From Adiantum capillus-veneris (lineage: Eukaryota > Streptophyta > Polypodiopsida > Polypodiales > Pteridaceae), in assembly GCA_014529385.2 (NCBI GenBank), contig CM043954.1, positions 95,187,247 through 95,251,246 of the forward strand: a stretch of 64,000 bases of DNA, written 5' to 3'. Made by a program: the position numbers and the translations under genes. Below are positions 1 through 11,810 of the stretch, piece after piece (within the stretch, counting starts at the first letter, position 1; each line of letters begins with the position of its first letter). Under the pieces are notes generated by a model. It saw nothing but the letters and a program-made list of their open reading frames with translations. It was not told the DNA's origin and did no database searches.

Positions 1-1005
1 TCCATCCAATCATAGATGGAAGGATTGCATAATGTGTCGCTTGGAAGCCGGAAAGAGGGATTATTATGCATTTGAGAATATGTGCAATGCTGGAGAGATC
101 AAGTGTTGGGCTCTCAAAGAGTACCTCTTTGACACATTGGTGACACTAGTGCTTCTTTATGGAGTGGAGGTGTGGGGTGGTAGTATCGGGAAGTCTACTT
201 GGAAAGATTTTGAGAATGTCCAAAAGCATTTTCTCACCAACTTTCTTCAAGTCAAGACACAAACACCCTACATGCTCATTACTTCTTGAGTCCGGATCGC
301 TTCCCATTGAGGTCTTGGGCATGCAAAGGGTTGTGGAGTACATGCTTAAGACACAACGTAGCCCTTTGTATCGACTTCCTAGAATCTCATATGAAACAAG
401 TCAAAAGGTCCAAAAGACATGCAAGAGCAAAATACTAAGTTCGGTGTCGATGCTTGACATCAAGAAATGGTTTGGAAGATGGGATGCATGTCACTTGGTC
501 AAGGATGCGTCGATCGACTCCCAAATTAATGAGGCCTTCTTAAAACACCAATGTATCACAGCTTGGGAGAAATCCGGAGGTTCTCGCTTCAGCCATTACA
601 CCACACACATTGCCCCAAACTACAAATCTCTCTTCTTCTCCGAACGTGTTAACCGAACCCATCCCTACATCCTTGAGCCCATCCCATTGAATGCAATCCA
701 CACCATTGCCTCCATTCGTCTTAGCTCCCATTCTCTACGCTTTGAGACAGGACGTTGGGGCACTGGCGAGGAGTCTCATCGACTTTGCACCTTATGCCCT
801 CGTCAAGTGTGAGAGTGTGAGTACCACACACTACTTGAGTGCTCAGCTTTTGACCACATTAGGTCCTCTTTTCCCCATATACTCATCCATGAGCTCTCCC
901 TACATACCTTCCTCTCCCAACCACGATGTGGACTCTCTATTGCGACGCTCATTTCAGCCATTCTTGAGCATCGAGAGTCACTTATGACCTCCATTCACAC
1001 CACGT
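1..1005 (+). pseudogene. LINE ORF2 C-terminal remnant
   Basis: Broken 3' part of a non-LTR retrotransposon polyprotein. The first ~95 codons read LFDTLVTLVLLYGVEVWGG, the short Leu/Tyr-Gly-x-Glu-x-Trp-Gly block that follows the reverse transcriptase core in plant LINEs. The frame shifts near 280 and continues to 812 through a basic region ending CTLCPRQV. A TGA at 810-812 interrupts it, and the same frame then gives ECEYHTLLEC, completing a C-x2-C...H-x4-C pattern like the C-terminal zinc-binding segment of LINEs, and stays open to a TGA at about 1006. The 5' part lies outside the window. One frameshift and one stop show it is dead. LINE assignment is confident, family is not. Confidence 0.75.
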
Positions 1006-1069
1006 GACATGTTCATTTGGTCCCATAGGTCATATTTGACCTCCGAGGATGATAATAGAACAATCTATG

Positions 1070-1323
<254 letters not shown>

Positions 1324-1412
<89 letters not shown>

Positions 1413-1438
1413 ATGTGTGTGTGTGTGTGTGTGTGTGT
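1324..1438 (+). repeat. compound (TC)n(TG)n microsatellite
   Basis: TC units with one G interruption at about 1394, then TG units from 1414. The same order, TC then TG then tagag/tagat-tttgtgttatttcagatca, recurs at 11811-11893, which links this tract to the LTR of element A rather than only to the LINE on its left. Confidence 0.9.
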
Positions 1439-1588
1439 AGATTTTGTGTTATTTCAGATCATTGTTGTCCGCATCCTAGCCACTCAAAGCTAGGTGGTGC
1501 CCCTGTTTATTTCACTGTGGCCAGCTCGTCGTGCATCGACTCCTAGATTTGAGTCCGTCGGGGTCCGTGTCATGCGTTGCGCTTGTCA
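1439..1588 (+). mobile_element. 5' LTR remnant of element A (U5 end)
   Basis: Matches 11894-12045 along its whole length (shared blocks such as gttatttcagatca, ctagccactcaaagcta, gtcggggtccgtgtca). Similarity stops exactly after ..gcgcttgtca here and ..gcgctcatca there, a CA-ended LTR boundary, and a primer-binding site starts two bases later. The rest of this LTR, upstream of the TC/TG tract, is missing and replaced by LINE sequence, so the junction lies in the microsatellite. Confidence 0.7.
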
Positions 1589-1590
1589 TT

Positions 1591-1607
1591 TGGTGCCCCC
1601 ACTGAGG
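1591..1607 (+). other. primer-binding site of element A
   Basis: TGGTGCCCCCACTGAGG begins two bases after the LTR end. It closely resembles the site of element B (TGGCGCCCCCACGGAGG, minus strand 6467-6451). The TGG start pairs with a tRNA CCA end; I do not name the tRNA. Confidence 0.6.
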
Positions 1608-1663
1608 AGGGCTTCTCGGAAACCTCCAGTTTACAATGCTAAAAACAACGCACATCATCAATC

Positions 1664-1804
1664 ATGGACGAATGGTTGAAAGAATTCTCCAATTGGAGAA
1701 TGGAGGAGGAGGAGATTGAAGAAGCACTGACCGCCTTCATCGAAGTGCTGCTGCCAAAATACACCGTTGTAAACATCCAAGAGGTAAATTCCCCATCTCG
1801 CTAA
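1664..1804 (+). CDS. short ORF in leader of element A
   Basis: A 46-codon acidic reading frame starting MDEWLKEFSNWRMEEEE. It lies between the primer-binding site and the gag of element A. CAAGAG followed by gtaaat inside it resembles a splice donor. No family is recognised; it could be the start of a retroelement protein, a leader ORF or chance. Confidence 0.25.
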   Translation: MDEWLKEFSNWRMEEEEIEEALTAFIEVLLPKYTVVNIQEVNSPSR

Positions 1805-1835
1805 CCGCAAATCAAGAGCATCAAGTGGGAGGGCT

Positions 1836-2222
1836 ATGAAATGTCATCACTGTTTTGTCAACCAAAGCATTCTGTCAATGAGTGCCGACAGAGGAGGTGA
1901 AGAAAGAACGGTGAGTTTTGCTTTTGAGAATCACAGCACTCTCATCATTGTCAGATTTTGTGTAGCACCAAGTGTTTTCTCTCTAATGGTCCAAGAAGAG
2001 TCATCAACTACATCAACCACAAAGTCTAAGCCAGAAAGCCTAAAGCATTTGATGGACACAAGTGGGCCTACACTCTCTCTAGGCTTGGAGAGTTCAAATG
2101 AAGTTCGACCACCCAAGCATCTCCGCCGCATGCAAAATGGAAAGCCGATTGAGGTAGATTCTTCTTGCCTAGTCTGTTTTGAACCTAATGTGGAGGATTG
2201 TGCGGACTTCAACAGGGGATAG
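1836..2222 (+). CDS. unrecognised ORF in leader of element A
   Basis: 128 codons open, Ser/Thr-rich centre, with a Cys-containing tail (SSCLVCFEPNVEDC). No domain is recognised. It sits upstream of gag in the same element and may be part of a longer leader or a captured fragment. Between its end and 2654 I see only AT-rich noncoding sequence. Confidence 0.2.
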   Translation: MKCHHCFVNQSILSMSADRGGEERTVSFAFENHSTLIIVRFCVAPSVFSLMVQEESSTTSTTKSKPESLKHLMDTSGPTLSLGLESSNEVRPPKHLRRMQNGKPIEVDSSCLVCFEPNVEDCADFNRG

Positions 2223-2654
2223 AGGCATGTGGTGAAGGTGTCACCTTGTCAACACTTAATATATGCAACTCTAAGTAATCAGTTCCCTACACCCAACATG
2301 GATAATAACAATAGGCCAAAAGTCTTTCCTTTCCGTTTCCTGCAACATGCGGCATGTAAACGTATATATTGATAGGAAGATATTCTACCAGCAAAAGATT
2401 GTTTTCCTATTCGGAGGAGAAATGCTTGATGAAATCCTGAGATCTCCACGTCCCATCATCTTACCCCTTCTTGATTACTACCACTCTTTTGACATAAGCA
2501 TCTTTATTTTGTTCTAACTTTGTGATCCATTTTTATCATGTTTTAAGTCCATCCACCCAACCCTGTAAAAAGCCGCTATGAGCCGCTAATGTCATTTGTG
2601 ATTATTATTTTTTTAAATTAAAGTTTGTAATTTCCTTCTCATTGAATTACTACC

Positions 2655-2774
2655 ATGGCAAGTGTCTCTTTTCCCACATTCAGTGGAAAAAAGGGAGAAG
2701 ACATCACCACCGATTTGTTGGATGACTTCGACATCACTTGTGTGGTTTCCAACAAGGATGATGATGCCTCACGG
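2655..2774 (+). pseudogene. element A gag, N-terminal part (split by element B)
   Basis: Starts MASVSFPTFSGKKGED and reads 40 codons of a retrotransposon Gag amino terminus (F-x-G-x-x-GED pattern, then a helix ending KDDDASR). Element B then interrupts it. Skipping B and one copy of the ACGG repeat, the frame continues at 7620 with LRIFPLLMKVEAKSWYNAL, the expected next Gag helix. The start is chosen because element B Gag has an equivalent internal Met in the same context (MAFSSPEFHGRSGED). Confidence 0.8.
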
Positions 2775-3876
2775 TGTGAGCGCGATCGAAACACACAGAA
2801 CGCCTCTATAACGACCCGACACACACTCTTGGGAAGATACACACACACACTATGGGGCACCACTCGGCTTACACAACACACCTGGCCGAGACAGGGAACA
2901 CACCTATGGAGTGAGAGGAGAGAGACTATCCACTTGCCCACTCCACACAGAGACACACACACACACACCCAAAAAACTCAGCTCAAAAGAGGGGAACTTT
3001 TGATAATTAGATACAAATGAGCTTGGGCCAACACCAAGGGGCAAACAGCTCACACATTATGGGTAAAATAAGGCAGATACAATCACAAACTAGAGCAGAA
3101 ACTTCGCTCATAGGAGAAACTTACACAGAAAAACAGCAGGAAAAGAGAGAGGAATTTGGCAAAATGGACAGCGCCATCGTGTCCGGAACGGCCCAAAACC
3201 TTGGATGAGCAGTTTACGGCCAAAACAAGCTCCAAAATGAGCAAAAACACACCTGCGGCTGTTCCTCCTCTCTTCTCCACGTTTTTTCTGATCTTTTCTC
3301 TGTTTTTTCAGTTCCCACACTTAGCTTTATTAGTTGGGCACCCTTGGCCTTTTAGATGACCTCAAACAGACCCCGAACAGGCCAAAACCTGACCTCGCAG
3401 TGCATAGTTGTCACCTTTTTGCATCATCCGCACACCTGGCACTCAGCTTTTTTCAATAATGCATCCCGCCACCACGTGAAGTGGCCCCAAAAAGTGGTCC
3501 TCATGATGACCTTTCTGGATAATTATCACAAGGAAACACCCACGTTGTGTTCGTACTTCTCCACATGCAAATATTGACCCCATTCGGCCTCCTGACGCCA
3601 CTAGATGCCATCTGACGCACCTGCTTACCTCATGTCGTCGGCCCGCGGATAGCTTCCTCAAGAAGTTTACGCGCTAGCAACTCCTCATTATTATAGAAAA
3701 AACACACTGGTACTAGTAATAGTGAAAATCAATGCACTATGTACATGCTGCCCTACCTGTACACATGTGGGCCCCACATAACCACCTGGCTCTAGAAAAT
3801 AGGCAATCCTTTATTTGATGCACCATGCATGTGTATGTACATATGAACAATCCCTTGCTCCAAAAAACTCTTGACA
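2775..3876 (-). repeat. element B 3' LTR
   Basis: 1102 bp direct repeat of 6474-7615, read TGTCAAGAG...CGCTCACA on the minus strand. It lacks about 34 bp present at 6905-6940 of the other LTR and has fewer CA units near 2955, otherwise nearly identical. Confidence 0.9.
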
Positions 3877-3895
3877 TAATTTTCCCACCCCCTAG
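3877..3895 (-). other. element B polypurine tract
   Basis: On the minus strand AGGGGGTGGGAAAATTA abuts the LTR start TGTCAAG, as expected for a plus-strand primer. Confidence 0.75.
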
Positions 3896-4017
3896 CCAGC
3901 TAGAGCATTCATGCTCAGCAACAGCAACACTAGTAGATGCTCATTCCACCTGGATCAAAAGGCCAAAGACATATCGCCTGATTCACAAGAAGCATCATAA
4001 CACCACACCTACATTTG

Positions 4018-5472
4018 TCAACAATCAACCAAAATGCATCCAACTAACACATCCGCCATGTCTGGAGTTCCAAAAGCAGCCACATTCAACCCAACCGATA
4101 GAGACAACTCAAGTGACTCATCACCTGGCATCTTGGCTTCACCAGCCATAGCAACAACCTCCAAATCATGCACCCAAGTAGCTAAAATCATTGTGTGAAG
4201 GTAAAGTTTTTGATACCCAAAGCACAAAAGTATCCCCGTAGCACACATATCCCTAGCATAGGCATCCACATAGCTGAGATTGGACTCATATATGCCAAAC
4301 CCCTTCCCATCATCATAAGCATACTCATCATCACACATCACTTTATCCACATCATAATCATGGCTAGCACCAATATCCATACCTTCTAGCATGGGTTCAT
4401 CAGTCTCCAAGAATACAAATCCCTGCTCTAAACCACAATCATGCTCACAAATCGGTTCAATCACTGCATCTACATCAAAATATGGCTTCAAAACAGGCTC
4501 CACATCCAACAAATCCATAAAATGGCTCTCAACCTTGCCCTCTTCCCTAATTTTCAAGGAACTAGTATCCAAAGATACGTGTTCATCATCAATAACCTCA
4601 ACCTCACACTCACACCCAGAATCACAAGGTACACAAGTAGCCAATGCATCCTCTTCAAGACTTTTCAATCCTGTATCCAAAGCATTACTCACCTCTTTAG
4701 GCTCTTCCATAACCCTGTCAACCTGCAAGACCTCTTTACGCTTCACAATAGACCTTGGGAAGAAACGAGAAACATCATAGGATAGGCTACTTTTCACCTT
4801 CTTAGGCTTAACTTCATCTTCCATGTCAAATCCATCTTGCACATGCATACCTGTACTGATACCATGTTCCTCAAGACGCTTAAACTTCCATTCCTTGTGC
4901 TTTGCAATGCATACTGCATCTTCAAAAGACTCGGGCCTCTTCAACTCAACCTCGAACCGCAACCAAGGTGACAAACCATCAACAAAAAAACTTTTCTTCA
5001 ATGAACAAGGGGGGGTCTCATCCTTAAGAGCAACACACCAACGAGTCCATAAATCTGTAAAACCTTGTACATAGGCATCAACACCTTGACAAGAACCTTG
5101 ATTAAGAGCATTGAGCTCATTCCATACTGCATTTGCATCTTCAACAACCTGGAAACGCTCTAAAAAATCTTCTATAAACTTGTCAAGACTCAAACCATAA
5201 GAAGAAGCCACTGCTTCTTTAGCTTCCAAATCCATGAACCAAACACGGGCCTCATCTTTCAAAAGCAATCCAAATAGCCTGAAAATCTTCTCCTCATCAC
5301 ACATATTGTTGCTTATGCATGCCACCTCGACTTGCTCCAGAAAGTCTTCCGCATCTTCACCACTTCTTCCATGAAATTCCGGAGAAGAGAAAGCCATGGC
5401 TACCCAAGCTACGATGCTTTGAGAATCCCTTTGAACACACGTGCAAGAACCCAAAACTTTTGACTGACTCAA
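4018..5472 (-). CDS. element B Gag-like protein
   Basis: Intact 484-codon frame; the likely start is the internal Met at 5397 (MAFSSPEFHGRSGED), giving about 459 residues. The first ~190 residues carry the retrotransposon Gag fold signature: GED-x2-DFL, C..R...LLLKDEARVWF, LDKFIEDFLERF, then LNQGSCQGVDAYVQGF and LKKSFFVDGLSPWLRFEVE. After this comes a basic stretch (VKPKKVKSSLSYDVSRF) and an unusual, very acidic, Cys-dotted C-terminus of about 240 residues with no CCHC knuckle and no protease. An open frame this long in an element without pol suggests that Gag has been kept under selection until fairly recently. Structural capsid protein is the family role; the acidic tail has no known role. 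Confidence 0.8.
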   Translation of the reverse strand: MSQSKVLGSCTCVQRDSQSIVAWVAMAFSSPEFHGRSGEDAEDFLEQVEVACISNNMCDEEKIFRLFGLLLKDEARVWFMDLEAKEAVASSYGLSLDKFIEDFLERFQVVEDANAVWNELNALNQGSCQGVDAYVQGFTDLWTRWCVALKDETPPCSLKKSFFVDGLSPWLRFEVELKRPESFEDAVCIAKHKEWKFKRLEEHGISTGMHVQDGFDMEDEVKPKKVKSSLSYDVSRFFPRSIVKRKEVLQVDRVMEEPKEVSNALDTGLKSLEEDALATCVPCDSGCECEVEVIDDEHVSLDTSSLKIREEGKVESHFMDLLDVEPVLKPYFDVDAVIEPICEHDCGLEQGFVFLETDEPMLEGMDIGASHDYDVDKVMCDDEYAYDDGKGFGIYESNLSYVDAYARDMCATGILLCFGYQKLYLHTMILATWVHDLEVVAMAGEAKMPGDESLELSLSVGLNVAAFGTPDMADVLVGCILVDC

Positions 5473-6450
5473 TTCCCAGAAACTTCAATGGAGCTCAACT
5501 TTAGATAAGGACAAACACGTGCACATCAAATGAGTTTTCATAGTTAATCATCGGAATTACAACAGGCAAAGGACATTCCAGTATCTCCCTTAATCTTCTT
5601 GGCCCGAACATGAAGACTATGCTCTGCTGGAAAAAAATCTTCCTGGACACATGAACATTTATCTAGATTCTTTGAGTTAAATGAAAACGAGTGAATTGAG
5701 GTCCATTTTGATCATCCATTAAAGCCAACCATGAAGCTCCCAAGAAAGCACACCTGACTAATCCTCTGATTTTGCAAAAATTTCAGCATCATAACAGCAT
5801 AAATGGCTCAAAAGACCAAAAAACCAGCCATCATAATTTGGAAAAATTTTGGCAGAGTTTCCCCAGAAATAGAGCAGTGTGAACCCAAAATATAGATTGT
5901 ATATGTATGCATAAACTGTCAACAATAGAACTCGAGCATCAAGTAGGAATCACTAGTACATAGCCTATGGCGAGGTCACAAAAAGGGTGCTCCAACTACC
6001 TGTATCACCGAAAGGATCTCCACATTTGAGAATCCCCCAGGTCAATAAAAACCTCATGCTATCGACCCTCACACGAAGGCTAATGCAAATCGCGTATAGT
6101 CAAGTCTCAGAAATGACTATCTTCCAGACCAAGTCTCAGAAATGGCTGGGACTGCCAAATACAACCAAGCATGGCTCCCCAAATGCGTACAATGGCAGTT
6201 TCCACAAGTAGCGTACAATCCAGCAGACAATGCCCTCAAACAGGCGCCAAGTGATGCATACCCACAACAATTGCAAGTGACTCCACTGTGAGTATATCAC
6301 TGTACTCCAGCTACCTGTACCTGTGTGAATCACCTGTACCTGTACCTATAACCTGTAATCTGTAACCTGTAACCTGTAACCTGCAACCTACAACCTGTAA
6401 TCCTGAATCTCGAAGCTTGAAGCTCGAAGCAGAAGGTACTCGAAGAAGAT
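5473..6450 (-). other. element B untranslated leader
   Basis: About 980 bp between primer-binding site and Gag start, no long frame. It contains two features shared with the leader of the Copia at 18.5-19.6 kb: a ~95 bp block at 5990-6085 and an AAATTTTGGCAGAGTTTCC-type motif at 5843-5862. Short CTGTAACCTGTAACC-type tandem units lie at 6310-6400. Confidence 0.6.
5990..6085. repeat. leader block shared with Copia at 18945-19030
   Basis: Both contain ctgtatcaccgaaaggatct, then cacatt(t/c)gagaatccccca and gtcaataaaa..cctca in the same order, in the same orientation relative to transcription. Confidence 0.85.
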
Positions 6451-6467
6451 CCTCCGTGGGGGCGCCA
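6451..6467 (-). other. element B primer-binding site
   Basis: Minus strand TGGCGCCCCCACGGAGG, six bases after the LTR end. Very similar to the site of element A. Confidence 0.75.
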
Positions 6468-6473
6468 AAAGAA

Positions 6474-7615
6474 TGTGAGCGGGATGAAAACACACAGAAC
6501 GCCTCTATAATGACCTGACACACACTCTTGGGAAGATACACACACACACTATGGGGCACCACTCGGCTTACACAGCACACCTGGCCGAGACACGGAACAC
6601 ACCTATGGAGTGAGAGGAGAGAGACTATCCACTTGCCCACTCCACACAGAGACACACACACACACACACACACCCAAAAAACTCAGCTCAAAAGAGGGAA
6701 ACTTTTGATAATTAGATACAAATGAGCTTGGGCCAACACCAAGGGGCAAACAGCTCACACAATATGGGTAAAATAAGACAGATACAATCACAAACTAGAG
6801 CAAAAACTTCGCTCATAGGAGAAACTTACACAGAAAAATAGCAGGAAACGAGTGAGGAATTTGGCAAAATGGACAGCGCCATCGCGTCCGGAACGGCCCA
6901 AAACCCTAGTCTACAATGTCAAAGAACTCAAATCCGACCTCGGATGAGCAGTTTACGGCCAAAACAAGCTCCAAAATGAGCAAAAACACACCTGCGGCTG
7001 TTCCTCCTCTCTTCTCCACGTTTTTTCTGGTCTTTTCTCTGTTTTTTCAGTTCCCACACTTAGCTTTATTAGTTGGGCACCCTTGGTCTTTTAGATGACC
7101 TCAAACAGACCCCGAACAGGCCAAAAACTGACCTCGCAATGCATAGTTGTCACCTTTTTGCATCATCCGCACACCTGGCACTCAGCTTTTTTCAATAATG
7201 CATCCCGCCACCACGTGAAGTGGCCCCAAAAAGTGGTCCTCATGATGACCTTTCTGCATAATTATCACAAGGAAACACCCACGTTGTGTCCGTACTTCTC
7301 CACGTGCAAATATTGACCCCATTCGGCCTCCTGACGCCACTAGATGCCATCTGACGCACCTGCTTACCTAATGTCATCGGCCCGCGGATAGCTTCCTCGA
7401 GAAGTTTACGCGCTAGCAACTCCTCATTATTATAGAAAAAACACATTGGTACTAGTGATAGTGAAAATCGATGCACAATGTACATGCTGCCCTACCTGTA
7501 CACATGTGGGCCCCACATAACCACCTGGCTCTAGAAAATAGGCAATCCTTTATTTGATGCACCATGCATGTGTATGTACATATGAACAATCCCTTGCTCC
7601 AAAAAACTCTTGACA
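6474..7615 (-). repeat. element B 5' LTR
   Basis: 1142 bp; direct repeat of 2775-3876, with intact TG and CA ends and the ACGG target repeat at 7616-7619. Confidence 0.9.
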
Positions 7616-7619
7616 ACGG

Positions 7620-8973
7620 CTACGAATTTTTCCTCTACTGATGAAAGTAGAGGCCAAGTCTTGGTACAATGCTTTGCCACAAGCTACCAAGAATGCATGG
7701 GATGTATTACGTGCTACCTTTGTGAAGAGGTTTGGTGGCTGCTAACAGAGTTAAAGCAGGGAAGTCTGCTAGAGTATGCCACTTACAAATCCAAGTTTGT
7801 GGATTTGTGGGAACGATGAGTTGCCTCACTAGAGGAAGGTGAAGGAGCATCTAATTTCTTGAAGAAGGACCGTTTCATTGTTGGCCTGTGGTCGTCGCTT
7901 AAAGAGAAGGTGAAGGGGAGATTCTCTGCAACGTATGAGTTGGCCGTGGAAGTGGCCCACCTTAAAGACAAGAAGTTGCGCATGCAAGCAAGAGTCAAGA
8001 GGCATCAAAAGAGCAGCAAGACCTATTGAGACGCATCACTACTCAGCTTGAAATTTTATCCGTGCATCTGGTGCAGCAAGGGCATGCACCTATCAAAAAT
8101 CTAGAATAAGGGAGAGGACAACAAAGGCAAAACCAAGAGTACCACTGCTATAAGTGTGGGGAAGACGGCCATGGCATGTATTACTACCCACATCCGAGAA
8201 GGCAAAACGTCAATAGAGGAGGAAGACAGAATCAGATCTCCCCACCAAGGGCGAGACCACCGCCACCCAGGCAACCAATCCCACCTATTCAAATCCCACC
8301 ACCAGCCGTGCAACCACAGCCACTCTCACCAATTCAAGTCCTACAGCCACCAATGCAACCACCGCCACAATCACCACTTACACTCATCTTACACCCACCA
8401 CCAATTGGCAACCACACACCAAGTGTCATTGGTCTTACAAAAGAAGTCAAGATGAAGATAACAGATGAAGGATCAAGGGAGAAGTTTGTTCAAAGGACTG
8501 AAGCAGTGGAACAGAAGGTTAAAGAATCAAAAGATGCTACCCCAGTGAAGGAGGTAAGTCAAGAAAATTGTGTTACAAATGCTAGTACATTTCTAACCTT
8601 GGATGAAGTAGACATCAAGGCGATCAATCGACAACATTGGGCAGTAAGGGTAAAAAGACGTAAAGTGCTGATCAAGCCTCGTCAGAGTAAGAGGAATGCA
8701 AAGAGCATGGAAGATACAAGAGAATAGGAAGACCGGCCTGCTAGCAAGGCTTTGGAGAAGATGGACAACATATCAAGCAAAGGGGAGGGCTTTGAAAACA
8801 GAAGCCTATGCACCAGCATGGACCAAGAACAATGTAGCAAGCTGAAGGCATCCTGCATCAAGGAAGTTTCACCAGAGGACCATAACAAAGAGGTAATTAC
8901 GAATGAAGGTTTGGAGCTGATATTGTTCCAAAGGCTTGGCAGCCGAGCAAGACTTTATTGTGTAGTGTCATAG
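7620..8973 (+). pseudogene. element A gag, main part
   Basis: Continuation of the Gag begun at 2655. Blocks in order: LRIFPLLMKVEAKSWYNALP, then after a frameshift near 7735 GSLLEYATYKSKFVDLWER, a TGA where Trp is expected at 7817-7819, VASLEEGEGASNFLKKDRF and VEVAHLKDKKLRMQ. A zinc knuckle follows at about 8140-8190, CYKCGEDGHGMYYYP, whose last Cys is replaced by Tyr. A Pro/Gln-rich segment and a charged tail run to a TAG at 8725-8727, after which the same frame stays open to 8973. No protease or RT follows. Dead by frameshifts and stops. Confidence 0.8.
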
Positions 8974-9019
8974 ACTTAGAGATGGGTAATTCCTCTAGTC
9001 TACAAGAAGTGTTATAAAC

Positions 9020-9319
9020 TTGGAGATGGGTAATGCCTCAAGTTTATGTGAGGGTGTTCATAGTATGTTTGATGATCAACATGTTGCCAAACTTTTAAGG
9101 ATGTTCCAGACTCCTCCACAATGCAGCATTGTGTTTGCATGGGATGCATCAAACCTAGAAGCCATGGGCTTCCCATTTATTCATCCCGCACTATTCCAAG
9201 GAACGGGCTATCATCCAGACCTGTCACAGATTCATGGATATCCCAAAAATTTCAACAATGGCCAAATGGAATGGCTAGTTCAGAAGGCAACTAGATATTG
9301 GCTCCTACAGATCAGCTGA
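9020..9319 (+). CDS. unrecognised 3' ORF of element A
   Basis: 99-codon open frame between gag and the polypurine tract, starting MEMGNASSLCEGVHSMFDD. No motif recognised. The start lies in a short imperfect duplication (gagatgggtaat at 8980 and 9025). It may be an extra protein of the element or the tail of Gag in another frame. Confidence 0.3.
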   Translation: MEMGNASSLCEGVHSMFDDQHVAKLLRMFQTPPQCSIVFAWDASNLEAMGFPFIHPALFQGTGYHPDLSQIHGYPKNFNNGQMEWLVQKATRYWLLQIS

Positions 9320-9348
9320 AGAAGAATCAAGTCAGGGTGCCTCTAGCC

Positions 9349-9360
9349 AAAAGGGGAGGG
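9349..9360 (+). other. element A polypurine tract
   Basis: AAAAGGGGAGGG directly before the inferred 3' LTR start (first TG at 9365). Confidence 0.65.
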
Positions 9361-10376
9361 TTAATGAAAGCCGGTTTTCAAAAATCAAGAAAAAAAAGAA
9401 AAAAAAATATCTTTCCTCTGCCCGAAGCACGGCAACACCATCGGAGGACTTGAAAATTTCCCAGTCAATCAGTGAGCCATGAATTCTCTCTTTTTTCGCC
9501 CTCCCGACACGGCCCATGCGGCCCAGCTCTGAAGGCACCTCTAGCCATAGCGCGTCACTGTTCACTAATGACGGCCGATTTTCAAAACCGCGGCCGCAAG
9601 AACAACCCCGATCGGGAAGGAGCACAAAACCAAAAAAACAATAAAAACATTGCTTTTAACATTCACCACCCCCCCCCCCCCCCCCCCCCCCCTCTATACT
9701 TCTTATACTAGCAGGCCGCCACCAGTTTGGCCACACCCCCCTCCATTATCACCAGAGGACAGAGCTCTCTCTCTTTCCCCCTGCTCGGCTCCGCCAACCC
9801 ACCACCTCTCTCTCTCTCTGTATTCCTATGTCACCTAGCCCAAAGGGCACATAAAACGAGCTGCCTCTGCTGGTTTTTCTTCCACTCGTGGGCTGCCATG
9901 CTTTACAAAAGTCTCCCTCTCTCCCTTCCATTATTCATATTAGCCCCATCTTTCTCTCTCTCTTACCCCGCCTCGCTCATCCATACTTCTCCACAGCGGG
10001 TCACTATATCACCCTCTCCCCTCTTGTCCACACTCCCTCAACCTCACTCTCCCCTCCCCTTTATTCCCCTTGTCTTTCTCCTACTGGCGTGCCATCACTC
10101 TCCCAAGCTCCCTAGCATCTCTTTGTCTCTCTCTCCCTAATCTCTCTCCCTCCCTTGTTTTAACACTCACTCGCACTCTCTGTGAACGGCCCTGCCAAGG
10201 GTGCAATACGGTGGTACTCTCTCTCTCTCTCTCATAATATACACCCACACTCTCTCCCATAACCACCCACCCCCTCACCCCTTACCCCACCGACACACCT
10301 CTCTCTCTTCCCATCCCGTTCCCTCCCCCGCCCCTCTCGCTCCCATGTCGGCTCAGCCCGAAGGCGTAGGGTGCAC

Positions 10377-10529
<153 letters not shown>

Positions 10530-10693
10530 CAGTTACCTACACACGGCCCACACACCCACACTACCCCCTCAGCCTCACCTTCAACCCCCCCCCCCCCCTA
10601 GCATGCTACCTCTCTCTCCCTCACCCTTGATGTTGACTCCCCCCCCCCCCACTCGTTTCCATATCAGGACAGCCACGAGGGCGCATGCTTGAG

Positions 10694-10816
<123 letters not shown>

Positions 10817-10966
10817 CCGCACACCCAACACACACATACCCACTTCACCCACTCCCTCACTCTCACCCCCCCCCCCCCCCCCCCCCCCCCGCGCGCCATC
10901 ACCAAGCTCCACACTCTCTCTCTGTCGCGCTCTCTGTCGGAGCAGCCCCGCGGGTGCAGCGTAAAA

Positions 10967-11081
<115 letters not shown>

Positions 11082-11451
11082 CACTGAAACAAGGAAAGAC
11101 TCCAAAGGCATGCCCCGACCGGCCCCGAAAATGACGAACGCGCTACACCGACGCACCCGCAAGGCCCGTCGTTTGCCAGCATCTCGTCCACAATGCCACG
11201 ATGCCCTCTTCAGTGAAATCCCTAGGTTGTCATCATTTTTCCCAGTTTCAAACCTTGTAAAAAACCCCAATTCTAAATCATCACCTCTCTCTAGGTGATG
11301 GTCACAAAAGGCCCACCTAGGAGTTTTCATTTTTTAAATTTCCCCAAGACAAAGCAAGGGTCAACCATCTAAGGCCCACTGTCTTGCTTTGTCTCCCCTG
11401 ATTAAGGCCCTAACCTAATCAGACTTCCCTAAACCTAAAGCAGCCAGCACC

Positions 11452-11460
11452 TATAAAAAG
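11452..11460 (+). promoter_or_regulatory. TATA box in LTR of element A
   Basis: TATAAAAAG about 590 bp before the LTR end, a normal place for the U3/R boundary. Confidence 0.5.
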
Positions 11461-11806
11461 GCCTTGAGAGGTCACTATCGGGGGAGTCAGCAATACTTGG
11501 TAGCATTTTTGTGGGAGGGATTGGCAACACTTGCATCAAGAGAGAGGGACTTAGTGTAGCATTTTGGGAATTAGCACTATGTGAAGAAGCCATGTCTACG
11601 CCTTGACTCCAATGGTCGCCACACACTCACGCTAGTAGAAATCTCTGTGTCTATGAGTCACCTCTAGAGAACGCAATATTAGGCTCACTATCTCTCTCTC
11701 TATTTCTCTGTCACCATGGTTGCTACCTTGCCAAAGATAAGTTTGTTGTAAATATTGCATTAAATCAGTTTCCCCTCACACCCCCGAGGGGTTTTCATCA
11801 CCTGCG

Positions 11807-11810
<4 letters not shown>

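Larger units (their letters stand above)
2775..7615 (-). mobile_element. element B: gag-only LTR retrotransposon nested in gag of A
   Basis: Complete structure on the minus strand: 5' LTR 6474-7615, primer-binding site 6451-6467, leader, one Gag ORF (4018-5472), polypurine tract 3877-3895 and 3' LTR 2775-3876. LTRs begin TG and end CA, and ACGG (2771-2774 and 7616-7619) flanks the element as a 4 bp target duplication. Only about 140 bp separate the Gag stop from the 3' LTR, so protease, RT, RNase H and integrase are absent. This matches the described TR-GAG class of non-autonomous elements, which would need enzymes in trans. The 34 bp gap between the two LTRs plus scattered substitutions show it is not brand new. 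Confidence 0.9.
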
